Assembly (NCBI GenBank): GCA_035578905.1
Contig: JAQJVL010000664.1
Span: forward strand, 1-64,000
Origin: Stictocephala bisonia
Lineage: Eukaryota; Arthropoda; Insecta; Hemiptera; Membracidae
Length of the DNA: 64,000 bases
Direction of reading: 5' to 3'
The position numbers and the translations under genes are program-made. Under the pieces are notes generated by a model. That model made no database searches. It saw only the letters and a list, made by a program, of their open reading frames with translations, and was not told the DNA's origin. Below are positions 49,437 to 59,727 of the stretch, piece after piece (within the stretch, counting starts at the first letter, position 1; each line of letters begins with the position of its first letter).

Positions 49437-50350
49437 TGCAAGGCTGGGAGATAGCCTCAAAGGAAGACTGCGTCCGTCTTCAGAGAAATCTTGATAAAAT
49501 TCTCCACTGGTAAACTCCGTTTACGTGAACGAGAAAAAGTGCGTAGTGATACGTTTCTCACGCTCTCCACAAAGGTTCCTTCCAGCTACCACATTGGCCA
49601 ACATGTTCTCCAGTTTGTCAGTGAAGTCCGTGACCTAGGAGTTTACTTCGCGCCAAATCTCCATCTTGCACATCACTAATGTTTGTTCCAAGGCCTACAT
49701 GGTGCTTGGTTTTGTCTTACGGTCAACCAAGGACCCTTTTCACTATCTACAATCAAAACACTCTTCGTGACCCTAGTCCGCTCCATACTGGAGTACAACT
49801 CACCTGTCTGGTCACCATACCAATTGGGTCTTGTAGATGTACTTGAAAGGGTCCAGAACCACTTCCTGTGGCTAATTGCAGTCAGATTGGGTTTCCGATA
49901 AAACGAGGTGCGATTTGATCAGATCAGGCTTCGCTTGGTCTTCTACCTCTATCTCAGTGTTGGGCCCTAATGGACTCTCTACTCCTTTCAAGATCGTAAA
50001 TGGCTCTTTGGACTGTCCCGAACTACTAAGAAAAATTTATTTCCTTATCTCTCGTTTCTCAAGACAGCAGCAGCTTTTCAGAAGTTATACCATCATCCAG
50101 TTAATCTTGCACGATCGTCACTATTTTGTTAAATCTCTTTTGTTCTCTGAATTTTTCTTTATTTATATTTCCATATTCCGTACTGTTAAAGCTTGGAAAT
50201 TTGTTATTTATTTAATGTAAACTGGCATATCCTCACATATTTATTCTATATTTTATACATTAGTGCATTATCATGTAGTTATTATCACCTAGCTCTAGGA
50301 CTGTATTTGTAAAATGGTGTTTACCGTAGATAATAAATAATAATAATAAT
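49437..50350 (+). pseudogene. 5'-truncated non-LTR retrotransposon with (TAA)n tail, inserted in F1
   Basis: It begins mid-RT (reading DCVRLQRNLDKIL). It continues through the C-terminal palm/thumb with frameshifts: KAYMVLGFVLRS, TIKTLFVTLVRSILEYNSPV and WSPYQLGLVDVLERVQNHFL. A C-terminal stretch (49876-50220) contains CPELLRKIYFLISRFSRQQQ. The element ends in AGATAATAAATAATAATAAT (50329-50350). Sequence on either side (GTGCATTTTGTGC before, GTATTGCAATACATTTGTG after) rejoins into the F1 consensus, so it landed inside an F1 element. The catalytic motifs are absent. Confidence 0.82.
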
Positions 50351-50432
50351 GTATTGCAATACATTTGTGTTATGTGACGTCACTTGTAATGTATTTGTAC
50401 CAACACTTATTATGCTAATTAAAAACTAGTAC
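50351..50432. mobile_element. Displaced terminus of F1 copy 4
   Basis: ACATTTGTGTTATGTGACGT through GTACCAACACTTATTATGCTAATTAAAAA is the F1 right terminus seen at 26090-26155. It is separated from its body by the retrotransposon insertion. Confidence 0.7.
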
Positions 50433-50908
50433 ATTAAAAACAAACGACTGCCATTGCGTTGCAACTCAAACGTAAATAAACCTATGTGCCTTTTTCCTCC
50501 TGGCCTTTAAACACCCAATATTCCACATGCATACTCGATTTACATGACATAAAGGGAAATGTTCATTCACTCATATAAGGGATGTTTGTGTCAGTAAAAT
50601 TACTTTATTCACTATTTAACTGTTAAAATTCCATGAGGAGGTAATTTACATACAACAGTTGTTATGGAAAAAAATACACAGAAAAAGGGTATAGATTTTA
50701 AGAGCCTACATTGCTTGTACATATATGTGCTAATCATTGATAATGTTATAATCTATAATCTAATGGCTATGCTATAATCATTAGGTGACGTTCAGTATTA
50801 TGTGGAGTAACTTTCGCATTCGCAATTAAATATTTAACCCTATAACATGTCCTACTATGGTTTAGGACTGAAGTGTAGTATCTGACACTTGTATCTGACA
50901 AGTGACTG
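50433..50908. other. Unique spacer of the large inverted repeat
   Basis: No gene or repeat is recognised between the F1 terminus and the inner edge of the right arm. Confidence 0.45.
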
Positions 50909-51318
50909 ATCTACAAGACCCAATTGGTATGGTGACCAGACAGGTAAGTTGTACTCCAGTACAGAGCGGACTAGGGTCACGAAGAGTGTTTTGATTGTAG
51001 ATAGTGAAAAGGGTCCTTTGGTTGACAGGAAGACAACACCAAGCACCATGTAGGCCTTGGAACAAACATGAGTGATGTGCAAGCCGGGATGGAGATTCGG
51101 CGCGAAGTAAACTCCTAGGTCACGGGACTTCACTGACAAACTGGAGAACATGTTGGCCAATGTGGTAGTTGGAAGGAACCTCTGCGGAGAGCGTGAGAAA
51201 CGCATCACTACGCACTTTTTCTCGTTCACGTACATGGAGTTCACCAGTGGAGAATTTTATTAAGATTTCTCTGAAGACGGACGCAGTCTTCCTTTGAGAC
51301 TATCTCCCAGCCTTGCAC
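50909..51318 (-). pseudogene. Inverted duplicate of the non-LTR RT fragment
   Basis: The minus strand is open across YVNEKKCVVMRFSRSPQRF, KSRDLGVYFAPNLHPGLHIT, KAYMVLGVVFLSTKGPFSLS and TLVRSVLEYNLPVWSPYQL. These are typical sequences after the catalytic site of a jockey/CR1-like RT. It stops abruptly at the inner junction (50909) and has no (TAA)n end, so it was copied as part of the inverted arm and not inserted independently. This copy preserves frame better than the left-arm copy. Confidence 0.82.
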
Positions 51319-51449
51319 AAAATGCACAAATATATTACAATACCAGTACAAAATGCGCAAATATTATGGTAATCGTTTTCGGTGAACCACGCTCAAATTC
51401 CTCAGACCAGAGGGACTTACAAAAGAATGGAAAATGGTGTTCAACAGCT

Positions 51450-51725
51450 TAATTTATAGGCCTACGATATAAAAACCATGTCTCTGCTTTTAAAAATAAG
51501 AAACCTGGAAGATTTAATGTAGCAAAACATTTTCTGAATTATAAACACAGTTTGAATAAAATAGGTGAAAATTTAGTTATTCTAAAAGACTGTAATAAGG
51601 GTAGGATTATAAATTCATGGGAAGAGTTATTCATTTTTAAAGACTAATTTAAGGATTGAGATAAACTAATGAATGAACAGGTTAATTTTGATTACAAAAT
51701 AATTTTAGTAACGTATTTTCAGCGA
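51450..51725 (+). pseudogene. Penelope-like element GIY-YIG-domain relic (right arm)
   Basis: One frame reads FIGLRYKNHVSAFKNKKPGR, FNVAKHFLNYKHSLNKIGEN and LVILKDCNKGRIINSWEELF, then IFKD, a stop, and DKLMNEQVNFD. The order (R/Y-K-HV.AFKN, AKH....HS, ILK-CNKGR, WEELFIFK, NEQ) matches the GIY-YIG endonuclease region at the C-terminus of Penelope-like retroelements. RT is not present. The family is identified from motif order, without a search. Confidence 0.62.
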
Positions 51726-51883
51726 TTAAAAGAACAGAAAAAAACATTCAATACAAATTACACAATAAAACCACAGCAGCCACAATTTTGACATTTCTGG
51801 CCAATAGGGTCACGTGGTGGTCGTAGGCCTAATCTATAAATTGAGTTGTTGAACAAAATTTTCCATTCTTTGGTGATTACCTC

Positions 51884-51926
51884 TGGTCTGAGGAAGGTGA
51901 GCGTGGTTCATTGAAATCGATCACCA
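51884..51926 (+). ncRNA. Hammerhead ribozyme candidate in F1 copy 5
   Basis: TGGT (51884-51887), core CTGAGGA (51888-51894), extra A, stem II GGTGA with TCATT (two G-U pairs), GAAA (51913-51916), palindromic ATCGAT (51916-51921), cleavable C (51922), ACCA (51923-51926). TGGT pairs fully with ACCA as the core-proximal stem I. The partner motif in the left end of this copy (about 51366-51408, minus) has a weakened stem II. Confidence 0.55.
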
Positions 51927-52412
51927 TAATATTTGCGAATTTTTTACTGGTATTGTAATATATTTGTGCATTTGTAATATATTGTTCTTACACTTGTGCT
52001 TACACATGCTGTTCTTCAACTTGTACTTCATTTTAATGGATGAAATGGAAGAAAAGAAAAAAACTGCCCCTTTTATCGATATACATACCATAGCAGTAGG
52101 TGAGGAAATAATACAAACAATGCACTAAAATAGGTGACAGTCGAAGCTGTATATTAATTACCAGTGTATGTTGATCTTAATCATGTAAATATATGGCACA
52201 AACATCATCTTATACTCTATTACAATAAACAGTCTAAATTTTGTTGAAAATGTATGATTAACTTTTTTTACAAATAACTAGAGTGATCAATATTTCAAAT
52301 AGTATTGTTTTAAGTTAGTTAAGAAAATTATCGCAACATATCACTGGAGATTTAACTGTTTTCTTAGTCCCAACAGTAAATAAGAACATTCCAAGGAACT
52401 GTCACATGTAGA

Positions 52413-52934
52413 TATCTACAACACGGTCGGTCAGAGCTTAGAAATCAAAGCATTATTCCTTATTAGTGGATTATAGAATGAAAACTCATAGTATTAAGGG
52501 AAAATAAACTGTTTAATGCTATACTGTATTATCATTTATTTTAGTGTAACGAATTTTTATGGAGAATGAACTTCCTCCATACATATTGTCAATCATTTAC
52601 AGTCAAACACATATTCACTATAATTCCTGGAGTAAAGTGGCGTAATGTGCAATTCGTAAAGTTATCCATACATGTTTAATTGTTTTTTTTTTCAATCAAG
52701 CTGTTTTTCTTTTCTGAATAGTGCTTCATCACTCATTACTAAAATAATGCATACATTTACTTTTATTGATATTGAAAAATAACCATTTAAAATAATATAT
52801 TTTTCATTTGTTAAAACCATAGATATATTTATTTTAATCGAATAAATTGTTAACAGAAACAATAAGGATTATCACGTATTGCCACGGTTTAGTATATTTA
52901 CACTTGGCAAACAATTTGAAAATAGATCACAACT
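52413..52934. other. AT-rich DNA, no gene
   Basis: I recognise nothing in this stretch. Confidence 0.45.
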
Positions 52935-53080
52935 TAAGTTCTCAAGAGACATGGCCCGGTAATACATAGACAAGTTACGTCTGTTTTGGAAGTGATCCCT
53001 TGACAGATAGTCCTTGGAGAACTTTTATAGTTTAACTTGAAAATTGCTTTTTCACGTAACATAAGGGACTTTGCTCTAAA
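52935..53080 (-). repeat. Dispersed repeat family D, copy 3 (diverged)
   Basis: TTCTCAAGAGACATGGCCCG, GATCCCTTGACAGATAGTCC and TTGGAGAACTTTTATAG follow the order of copy 2, with more substitutions. Confidence 0.55.
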
Positions 53081-55969
53081 TTACCTATATGTATATATAT
53101 TATCTCAAGATAAAGCGTTTTTAAATAAAGTTTTTTGGTTAGAGAATGTTACACTTATTTCTTCAAAAAATAAGCTATATACATATATTTATGTAAACTA
53201 TTTTATAAAATGAATAATATAATAATCTTTATGCGAAACTATTTATATACATATAAAAAAATCAATGCAGATACGTTTATATACATATCCTTATGTACAT
53301 TTGTATTAAATAGTTCTATGAACCCAACACATATTATTGCTATAAGTACATAATTTTATGTAATTAATACTTATTTGTACGGTAAAAAGTTTGGTAATTG
53401 ATAGTATTCTAATTTAAGACGTGCAAGAAATTTAACTATTGTTAATTTAATGCCCTTTTAGTTTATTTAGTTGTCATAATGACATATATATTTGCATAGT
53501 AATGAAATACGTAGGTCTTTTACTAAAATAAACATAGTAAACTTGGTTTACACAAGTGTTTATTTTGTAGAGAATATTTTGTAACAGAAAGAATGTCAAA
53601 TAAATAAATTGACATGACATTACTTTTGAAGATTATGTCAGGTTCTCATTACTTTATATAGAGAGAAATTTAACTTCCCCAGTTTTTAATCTTTTTCTCA
53701 AAACTGATTGTCTTCAGTAATTATTATAATCATACAAAACAATCAGTTGTAATTTATTTACGAGTTATATTTTTGTTTTATGTAACAAACAGATTGGAAG
53801 TATTGGGTTTTCAATTTAAATAATTGTGTCGTACAAAAAAGCCACACTATGTAGTTATGTTGTTGATTGGTAATTTTGAAGAATCTAATAGTTTTTGTTT
53901 GTATGTAGCTCTGTAAAAGTAAAGATAATTGACGTTGTTCTATATTGAATTATTATTCTAACTTAAACTTATAATATTTTGATAATCAAGTACCTAACTC
54001 ACTAAACCAATATGAAGTGTAGTATTAGTAATTTAAAGTATTTTTATAGTATTTTAGACTAACTAGGAAACAAATAATAACATGATATGTTTAAGTTTCA
54101 TTAACAGTTAATAAAAAAAAAACACATACATTTTAACTGGCCCAAGTGTATTTTAAATTAAGTAACACTGGAATATTGTAATAATTTAAAATTAGTTCGT
54201 TTTCATTTTAAATAAGGTCCTTATTTCATAAAAGAAGAGTTCTTTAATTTTTGTGAAGGTAAAGTGCATAAGAGATATTTACTTTTTACAACCAAGAATG
54301 TGGTAAAATACTATTTTAGGTTTTCCTCATGACATTTATTTATATTGTGAAAATACCGCTTATCATTTGTAAGGAGAATATTATTATTGAAGCAAGTAAA
54401 TTAATTTATTTTTAGTAAAATTATAATTTATTGAAAATATTGAATAAAATAAATCCCACTTGCAATCTCGTTTCCTATTTCTATGTTCAAGTGAATATTA
54501 TGTAATGCAAATACATGTAGTTCAATATAACAGTTACAAATATACAAAAGATAATAATATGTGCAAATATATATCCTATTTATTTTGGTGTTATAAATGA
54601 AGAGATAGTATAAGATATTCTGTACAAATGTACATTTGTGATTTTCTAGACAAATATGTCATAACGGTAAAATTTGTATTAGATCTATTTTTTTAAATTA
54701 GAAAGGCTTTTATTATTTGAATAACTAATGTATTAAGTTGATTTGATATTTTATTTATGATAATCTATGTTGTCTATCCAGCACTTCAAACCAAACTGAC
54801 AATGTATAAAACATAATGGTGAAATACCGTTGATACGATTGTTGTCTTATCATAAATACATATTTATTATAAACGAAACCACTTAAATTCCTATAATACA
54901 AATGATTAAACTCATATTACGAGTTATTATGTCATCCTCAACACCGAGTTGTTCTCGTAAATTTACTTATGTATAGTACTTAGAAGGTGGCGAAGTTGAG
55001 GATGCGGAAGTTTCAGCGTCCGGAAGTTGAAGACCAAGCGTTTATTTAATATTTTACCATGGCTACTTCAGAGACGTATTAGCTAATTTACACACAGAAA
55101 GATACTATTAGAATTTAATAGTACATTTTAGGTTATGTATATAGTAAATATGTAATTTGATATTTATTTTAAATTGTACATGTTATTAAAACGTTGTTGA
55201 TATTAAGTAATTTTCAAATGTAATAATATATACATATCATGAAGAAAATTTATAGTGTTTTATATTTAAGATGTTACCTTTTGTGTAGATGACCCTATGA
55301 TAATACGAGTATCTGTGGCATATCACGTGTTGAGTGTTGTATAAACGTACAAGTGTGGTGTGAACGTATATGTGCATGTAGGTAAGATGAGAGGGTCAGT
55401 CAATAGATTAATGTAATAAGGTTTAGTGAATCACAAAGAACAGTGTGAAGGATAGTTGTATATGAGTTTCCGACGACATGTTTTCGTGCAAGAGATCGTG
55501 GGGGGAAGGGGAATAGCTGGACACTTCGGAATATGTATACATATGATTGTTTATTTTATGTACTTTTGAAATGTGCATTTTAAAAATTTTGTGAAGATAC
55601 TTTATGTACTAAGAATAAATATATTTATTGTATTTGTTCTTTATGTACTTATGTTACGTGTGTTCCTTTGTTTATTGTATACCTACTCGATGTTTCCTCG
55701 ATAAACAGTATATAAAAAAGATTACATTTTCGTGTTATTTAATAGAAGTCCTGATCGTCAAGGTAGAGGTATATTCTAAATACAATTGAGTGGAACAGAA
55801 AATATATCTCTTTCAACTTAGGCTAACAATCTATTTATATACATTTCAATTCCTAATTTCAATAGATACAATGAAGAATATCATGAAGACAAAAATGCTG
55901 AATTTGCTCACCACAGCGAATCAGATTTATTTCACTTTTATTTTGAGTACCCCTTTGTCAAGTGTTTTT
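53081..55969. other. AT-rich intergenic DNA, no gene
   Basis: No supported gene. A less AT-rich patch at about 54935-55080 contains CATCCTCAAC and its complement GTTGAGGATG 54 bp apart, and another lies at 55455-55535. Neither shows a recognisable domain. Confidence 0.4.
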
Positions 55970-56160
55970 ATGTGATGAATTAGTCCATCCCGTGATAAAT
56001 TGTGCAATACGTGATCCATATTTGCCAATAACTTGACGATCGGCGTCTTATGAATGAATAAATAAATAAATACATCATGTGATATTGACAATCTTCGTGT
56101 TATGAGTAAGGACATAGAAGGCCCGATATGGCAGTAACATCGCTCATATATCATAGATAC
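55970..56160 (+). pseudogene. Degraded copy of the TSCDIDNL coding repeat
   Basis: The + strand reads NTSCDIDNLRVMSKDIEGPI WQ, stop, HRSYI from about 56070. This parallels NTSCDIDNLHLMREEIDARR WEHRS in the ORF at 33133-33399. An (AATA)n-bearing insert splits it from an upstream match (ATAAATTGTGCAATAC). Confidence 0.5.
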
Positions 56161-56671
56161 GAGTGATTTTTTGATACAATATTTTATTTTTAACTCCTTT
56201 TTATACAGTCTGTCTTTTTAATTATTCATCATATTACGTATAGTCTATTTATTTGTATTCAACAATACAAGTTGAATACAAATAAAAGCCATTTTTTAAA
56301 TGTCTTAAATAAATAGATATCAACTATATTATTACGTCATTCCAATTTGTTTTAAGTTTTAAAATACTGCATAAGACAATGCATTAGGAACTTTATAACT
56401 TATTATGCGTGTTTGTAGACGTATGACGGTAGAATAATAAAATTATTCATTCTATAGATTGGTTAGTTGCTGCGTTTGGAAGTTGAAATAAGAAAAATCC
56501 AACCAATATTTTTGATTGAATTTTAATTAGTCACTATATATTTTTCATATAATATTATGTATCAAGAATTTAATAATATCTTTAATGTTTACCAGGTAGT
56601 TAGTATAACCATAAAATTTAGTTCAATGTCTATAATTTCAGTTAAATAAGTGTGTGACTAGACAGATAATG
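56161..56671. other. AT-rich DNA, no gene
   Basis: I recognise nothing here before the satellite starts. Confidence 0.45.
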
Positions 56672-59600
56672 GAAGCAATGCCATGTATTGTTGGCAAGTT
56701 AATGACAGTCGGTGTTAGTGCCGAGAGCGCTGCCAGTGACTACAACGCCCCAGTGAGGCGTTTCCTACAACAGCACATACGGCAAATAAATAGTGGCGAG
56801 GATTGTAGGTAAGTTCATGATAGTCGGTGTTAATGCCGAGAGCGCTGCCAGTGACTAGAACGCCCCAGTGAGGCGTTTCCTACAACAGCACGTACGGCAA
56901 ATACAAAGTAGTGCCGAAGATTGTTGGCAAGTTCATGATAGTCGGTGTTTGTGCCGAGAGCGCTGCCAGTGACTAGAACGCCCCAGTGAGGCGTTTCCTG
57001 CAACAGCACGTACGGCAAATACAAAGTAGTGCCGAAGATTGTTGGTAAGTTCAGGACAGTCGGTGTAGTGCCGAGAGCGCTGCCAGTGACTAGAACGTTC
57101 CAGTGAGGCGTTTCCTACAACAGCACGTACGGCAAATACAAAGTAGTGCCGAAGATTGTTGGTAAGTTCAAGACAGTCGGTGTAGTGCCGAGAGCGCTGC
57201 CAGTGACTAGAACGTTCCAGTGAGGCGTTTCCTACAACAGCACGTACGGCAAATACAAAGTAGTGCTGAAGATTGTTAGTAAGTTCATGATAGTCGGTGT
57301 AGTACCGAGAGCGCTGCCAGTGACTAGAATACCTCAGTGAGGCGTTTCCTACAACAGCAGGTATGGCAAATACAAAGTAGTGCTGAAGATTGTTAATAAG
57401 TTCATGATAGTCGGTGTAGTTCCGAGAGCGCTGCCAGTGACTAGAATACCTCAATGAGGCGTTTACTACAGCAGCACGTACGGCAAATACAAAGTAGTGC
57501 CGAAGATTGTTGGTAAGTTCATGACAGTTGGTGTAGTGCCGAGAGCGCTGCCAGTGACTAGAACATTCTATTAAGGTGTTTCCTACAACAGCATGTATGG
57601 CAAATACAAAGTATTGCCGAAGATTGTTGGTAAGTTCATGACAGTTGGTGTAGTGCCGAGAGCGCTGCCAGTGACTAGAACATTCTATTAAGGTGTTTCC
57701 TACAACAGCATGTATGGCAAATACAAAGTATTGCCGAAGATTGTTGGTAAGTTCATGACAGTTGGTGTAGTGCCGAGAGCGCTGCCAGTGACTAGAAAAT
57801 TCTATTAAGGCGTTTCCTACAACAGCATGTATGGCAAATACAAAGTAGTGCCGAAGATTGTTGGTAAGTTCAAGACAGTCGGTGTAGTGCCGAGAGCGCT
57901 GCCAGTGACTAGAACGTCCAGTGAGGCGTTTCCTACAACAGCACGTACGGCAAATACAAAGTAGTGCCGAAGATTGTTGGTAAGTTCAAGACAGTCGGTG
58001 TAGTGCCGAGAGCGCTGCCAGTGACTAGAACGTTCCAGTGAGGCGTTTCCTACAACAGCACGTACGGCAAATACAAAGTAGTGCCGAAGATTGTTGGTAA
58101 GTTCAAGACAGTCGGTGTAGTGCCGAGAGCGCTGCCAGTGACTAGAACGTTCCAGTGAGGCGTTTCCTACAACAGCACGTACGGCAAATACAAAGTAGTG
58201 CCGAAGATTGTTGGTAAGTTCAGGACAGTCGGTGTAGTGCCGAGAGCGCTGCCAGTGACTAGAACGTTCCAGTTAGGCGTTTCCTACAACAGCACGTACG
58301 GCAAATACAAAGTAGTGCTGAAGATTGTTAGTAAGTTCATGATAGTCGGTGTAGTTCCGAGAGCGCTGCCAGTGACTAGAACGTTCCAGTGAGGCGTTTC
58401 CTACAACAGCACGTACGGCAAATACAAAGTAGTGCCTGAAGATTGTTAGTAAGTTCATGATAGTCGGTGTAGTTCCGAGAGCGCTGCCAGTGACTAGAAT
58501 ACCTCAGTGAGACGTTTACTACAACAGCACGGTACGGCAAATACAAAGTAGTGCCTGAAGATTGTTAGTAAGTTCATGACAGTCGGTGTAGTGCCGAGAG
58601 CGCTGCCAGTGACTAGAACGTTCCAGTGAGGCGTTTCCTACAATAGCAGGTACGGCAAATACAAAGTAGTGCCGAAGATTGTTGATAAGTTCATGATAGT
58701 CGGTGTAGTACCGAGAGCGCTGCCAGTGACTAGAATACCTCAGTGAGGCGTTTCCTACAACAGCACGTACGGCAAATACAAAGTAGTGCCGAAGATTGTT
58801 AATAAGTTCATGATAGTCGGTGTAGTACCGAGAGCGCTGCCAGTGACTAGAATACCTCAGTGAGGCGTTTCCTACAATAGCACGTACGGCAAATACAAAG
58901 TAGTGCCGAAGATTGTAGGCAAGTTAATGACAGTCGGTGTAGTGCCGAGAGCGACGCCAGTGACTAGAACGTTCCAGTGAGGCATTTCTTACAACAGCAC
59001 GAACGGCAAATACAAAGTAGTGCCGAAGATTGTTGGTAAGTTCAGGACAGTCGGTGTTTGTGCCGAGAGTGCTGCCAGTGGCTAGAACGTTCCAGTGAGG
59101 CGTTTCTTACAACAGCACGTACGGCAAATACAAAGTAGTGCCGAAGATTGTTGGTAAGTTCAGGACAGTCGGTGTTTGTGCCGAGAGCGCTACCAGTGGC
59201 TAGAACGTTCCAGTGAGGCGTTTCTTACAACAGCACGTACGGCAAATACAAAGTAGTGCCGAAGATTGTTGGTAAGTTCAGGACAGTCGGTGTTTGTGCC
59301 GAGAGCACTGCCAGTGGCTAGAACGTTCCAGTGAGGCGTTTCCTACAACAGCACGTACGGCAAATACAAATTAGTGCCGAAGATTGTAGGCAAGTTCATG
59401 ATAGTCGGTGTTTGTGCCGAGAGCGCTGCCAGTGGCTAGAACGTTCCAGTGAGGCGTTTCCTACAACAGCACGTATGGCAAATACAAATTAGTGCCGAAG
59501 ATTGTAGGCAAGTTCATGATAGTCGGTGTTTGTGCCGAGAGCGCTGCCAGTGGCTAGAACGTTCCAGTGAGGCGTTTCCTACAACAGCACGTACGGCAAA

Positions 59601-59727
59601 TACAAATTAGTGCCGAAGATTGTAGGCAAGTTCATGATAGTCGGTGTTTGTGCCGAGAGCGCTGCCAGTGACTAGAACGCTTCAGTGAGGCGTTTCCTAC
59701 AACAGCACGTACGGCAAATACAAAACA
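56672..59727. repeat. 117/118-bp satellite, 26 tandem copies
   Basis: The anchor CCGAGAGCGCTGCCAGTGAC recurs 26 times from 56721 to 59653 with a mean spacing of 117.3 bp. Two subfamilies are visible: 117-bp units with GGTGTAGTGCCG dominate the middle, and 118-bp units with GGTGTTTGTGCCG form a block from about 59055 to the end and also occur near 56950. The GC content is much higher than the flanks. Because 117 is 39 codons, long minus-strand frames (for example 56933-57454) run through it but are interrupted in the 118-bp units. Units share TTTCCTACAACAGCACGTAC and GGCAAATACAAAGTAGTGCC. Confidence 0.95.

Larger units (their letters stand above)
48779..49440. mobile_element. F1 foldback copy 4 enclosing Penelope-like debris (left arm)
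   Basis: The left inverted end (48779-48950: ACAATATATTACAAATGCAC, GATCGATTTCAATGAACCAC, TTCAACAACTCAATTTATAG) is mirrored at 49290-49440 (TATAAATTGAGTTGTTGAAC, GGTCTGAGGAAGTTGAGCGA, TTGTGCATTTTGTGC). The 340-bp interior encodes a decayed GIY-YIG-type peptide on the minus strand. A non-LTR element then interrupts the right end at 49437. Confidence 0.75.
51319..51962. mobile_element. F1 foldback copy 5 enclosing Penelope-like debris (right arm)
   Basis: Reverse complement of copy 4. The ends are GGTAATCGTTTTCGGTGAAC (about 51366) and GTGAGCGTGGTTCATTGAAA (51898-51917). The interior carries the GIY-YIG-like relic on the + strand. Confidence 0.75.
48375..52412. repeat. 4.0-kb inverted repeat with ~1.5-kb arms
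   Basis: Left arm 48375-49838 and right arm 50909-52412 are reverse complements over their full length, with a ~1.07-kb spacer. The outer edges are CGACAGTCCCTTGGAATGTT (left) and AACATTCCAAGGAACTGTCA (right, near 52390). The inner junction is at TTGTAGAT (49831-49838) and ATCTACAAG (from 50909), inside a reverse-transcriptase relic. Each arm holds, from outside in, ~400 bp of unique DNA, an F1 foldback with Penelope-like coding debris, and the 5' part of the same truncated retrotransposon. The arms therefore arose by inverted duplication after these insertions had nested. Confidence 0.88.

Noticed and set aside
56933..57454. 173-codon minus-strand frame in the 117-bp satellite, as a gene
   Set aside because: The period is 39 codons, so the frame is a by-product of the tandem array. 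Stops and 118-bp units end it elsewhere in the array.
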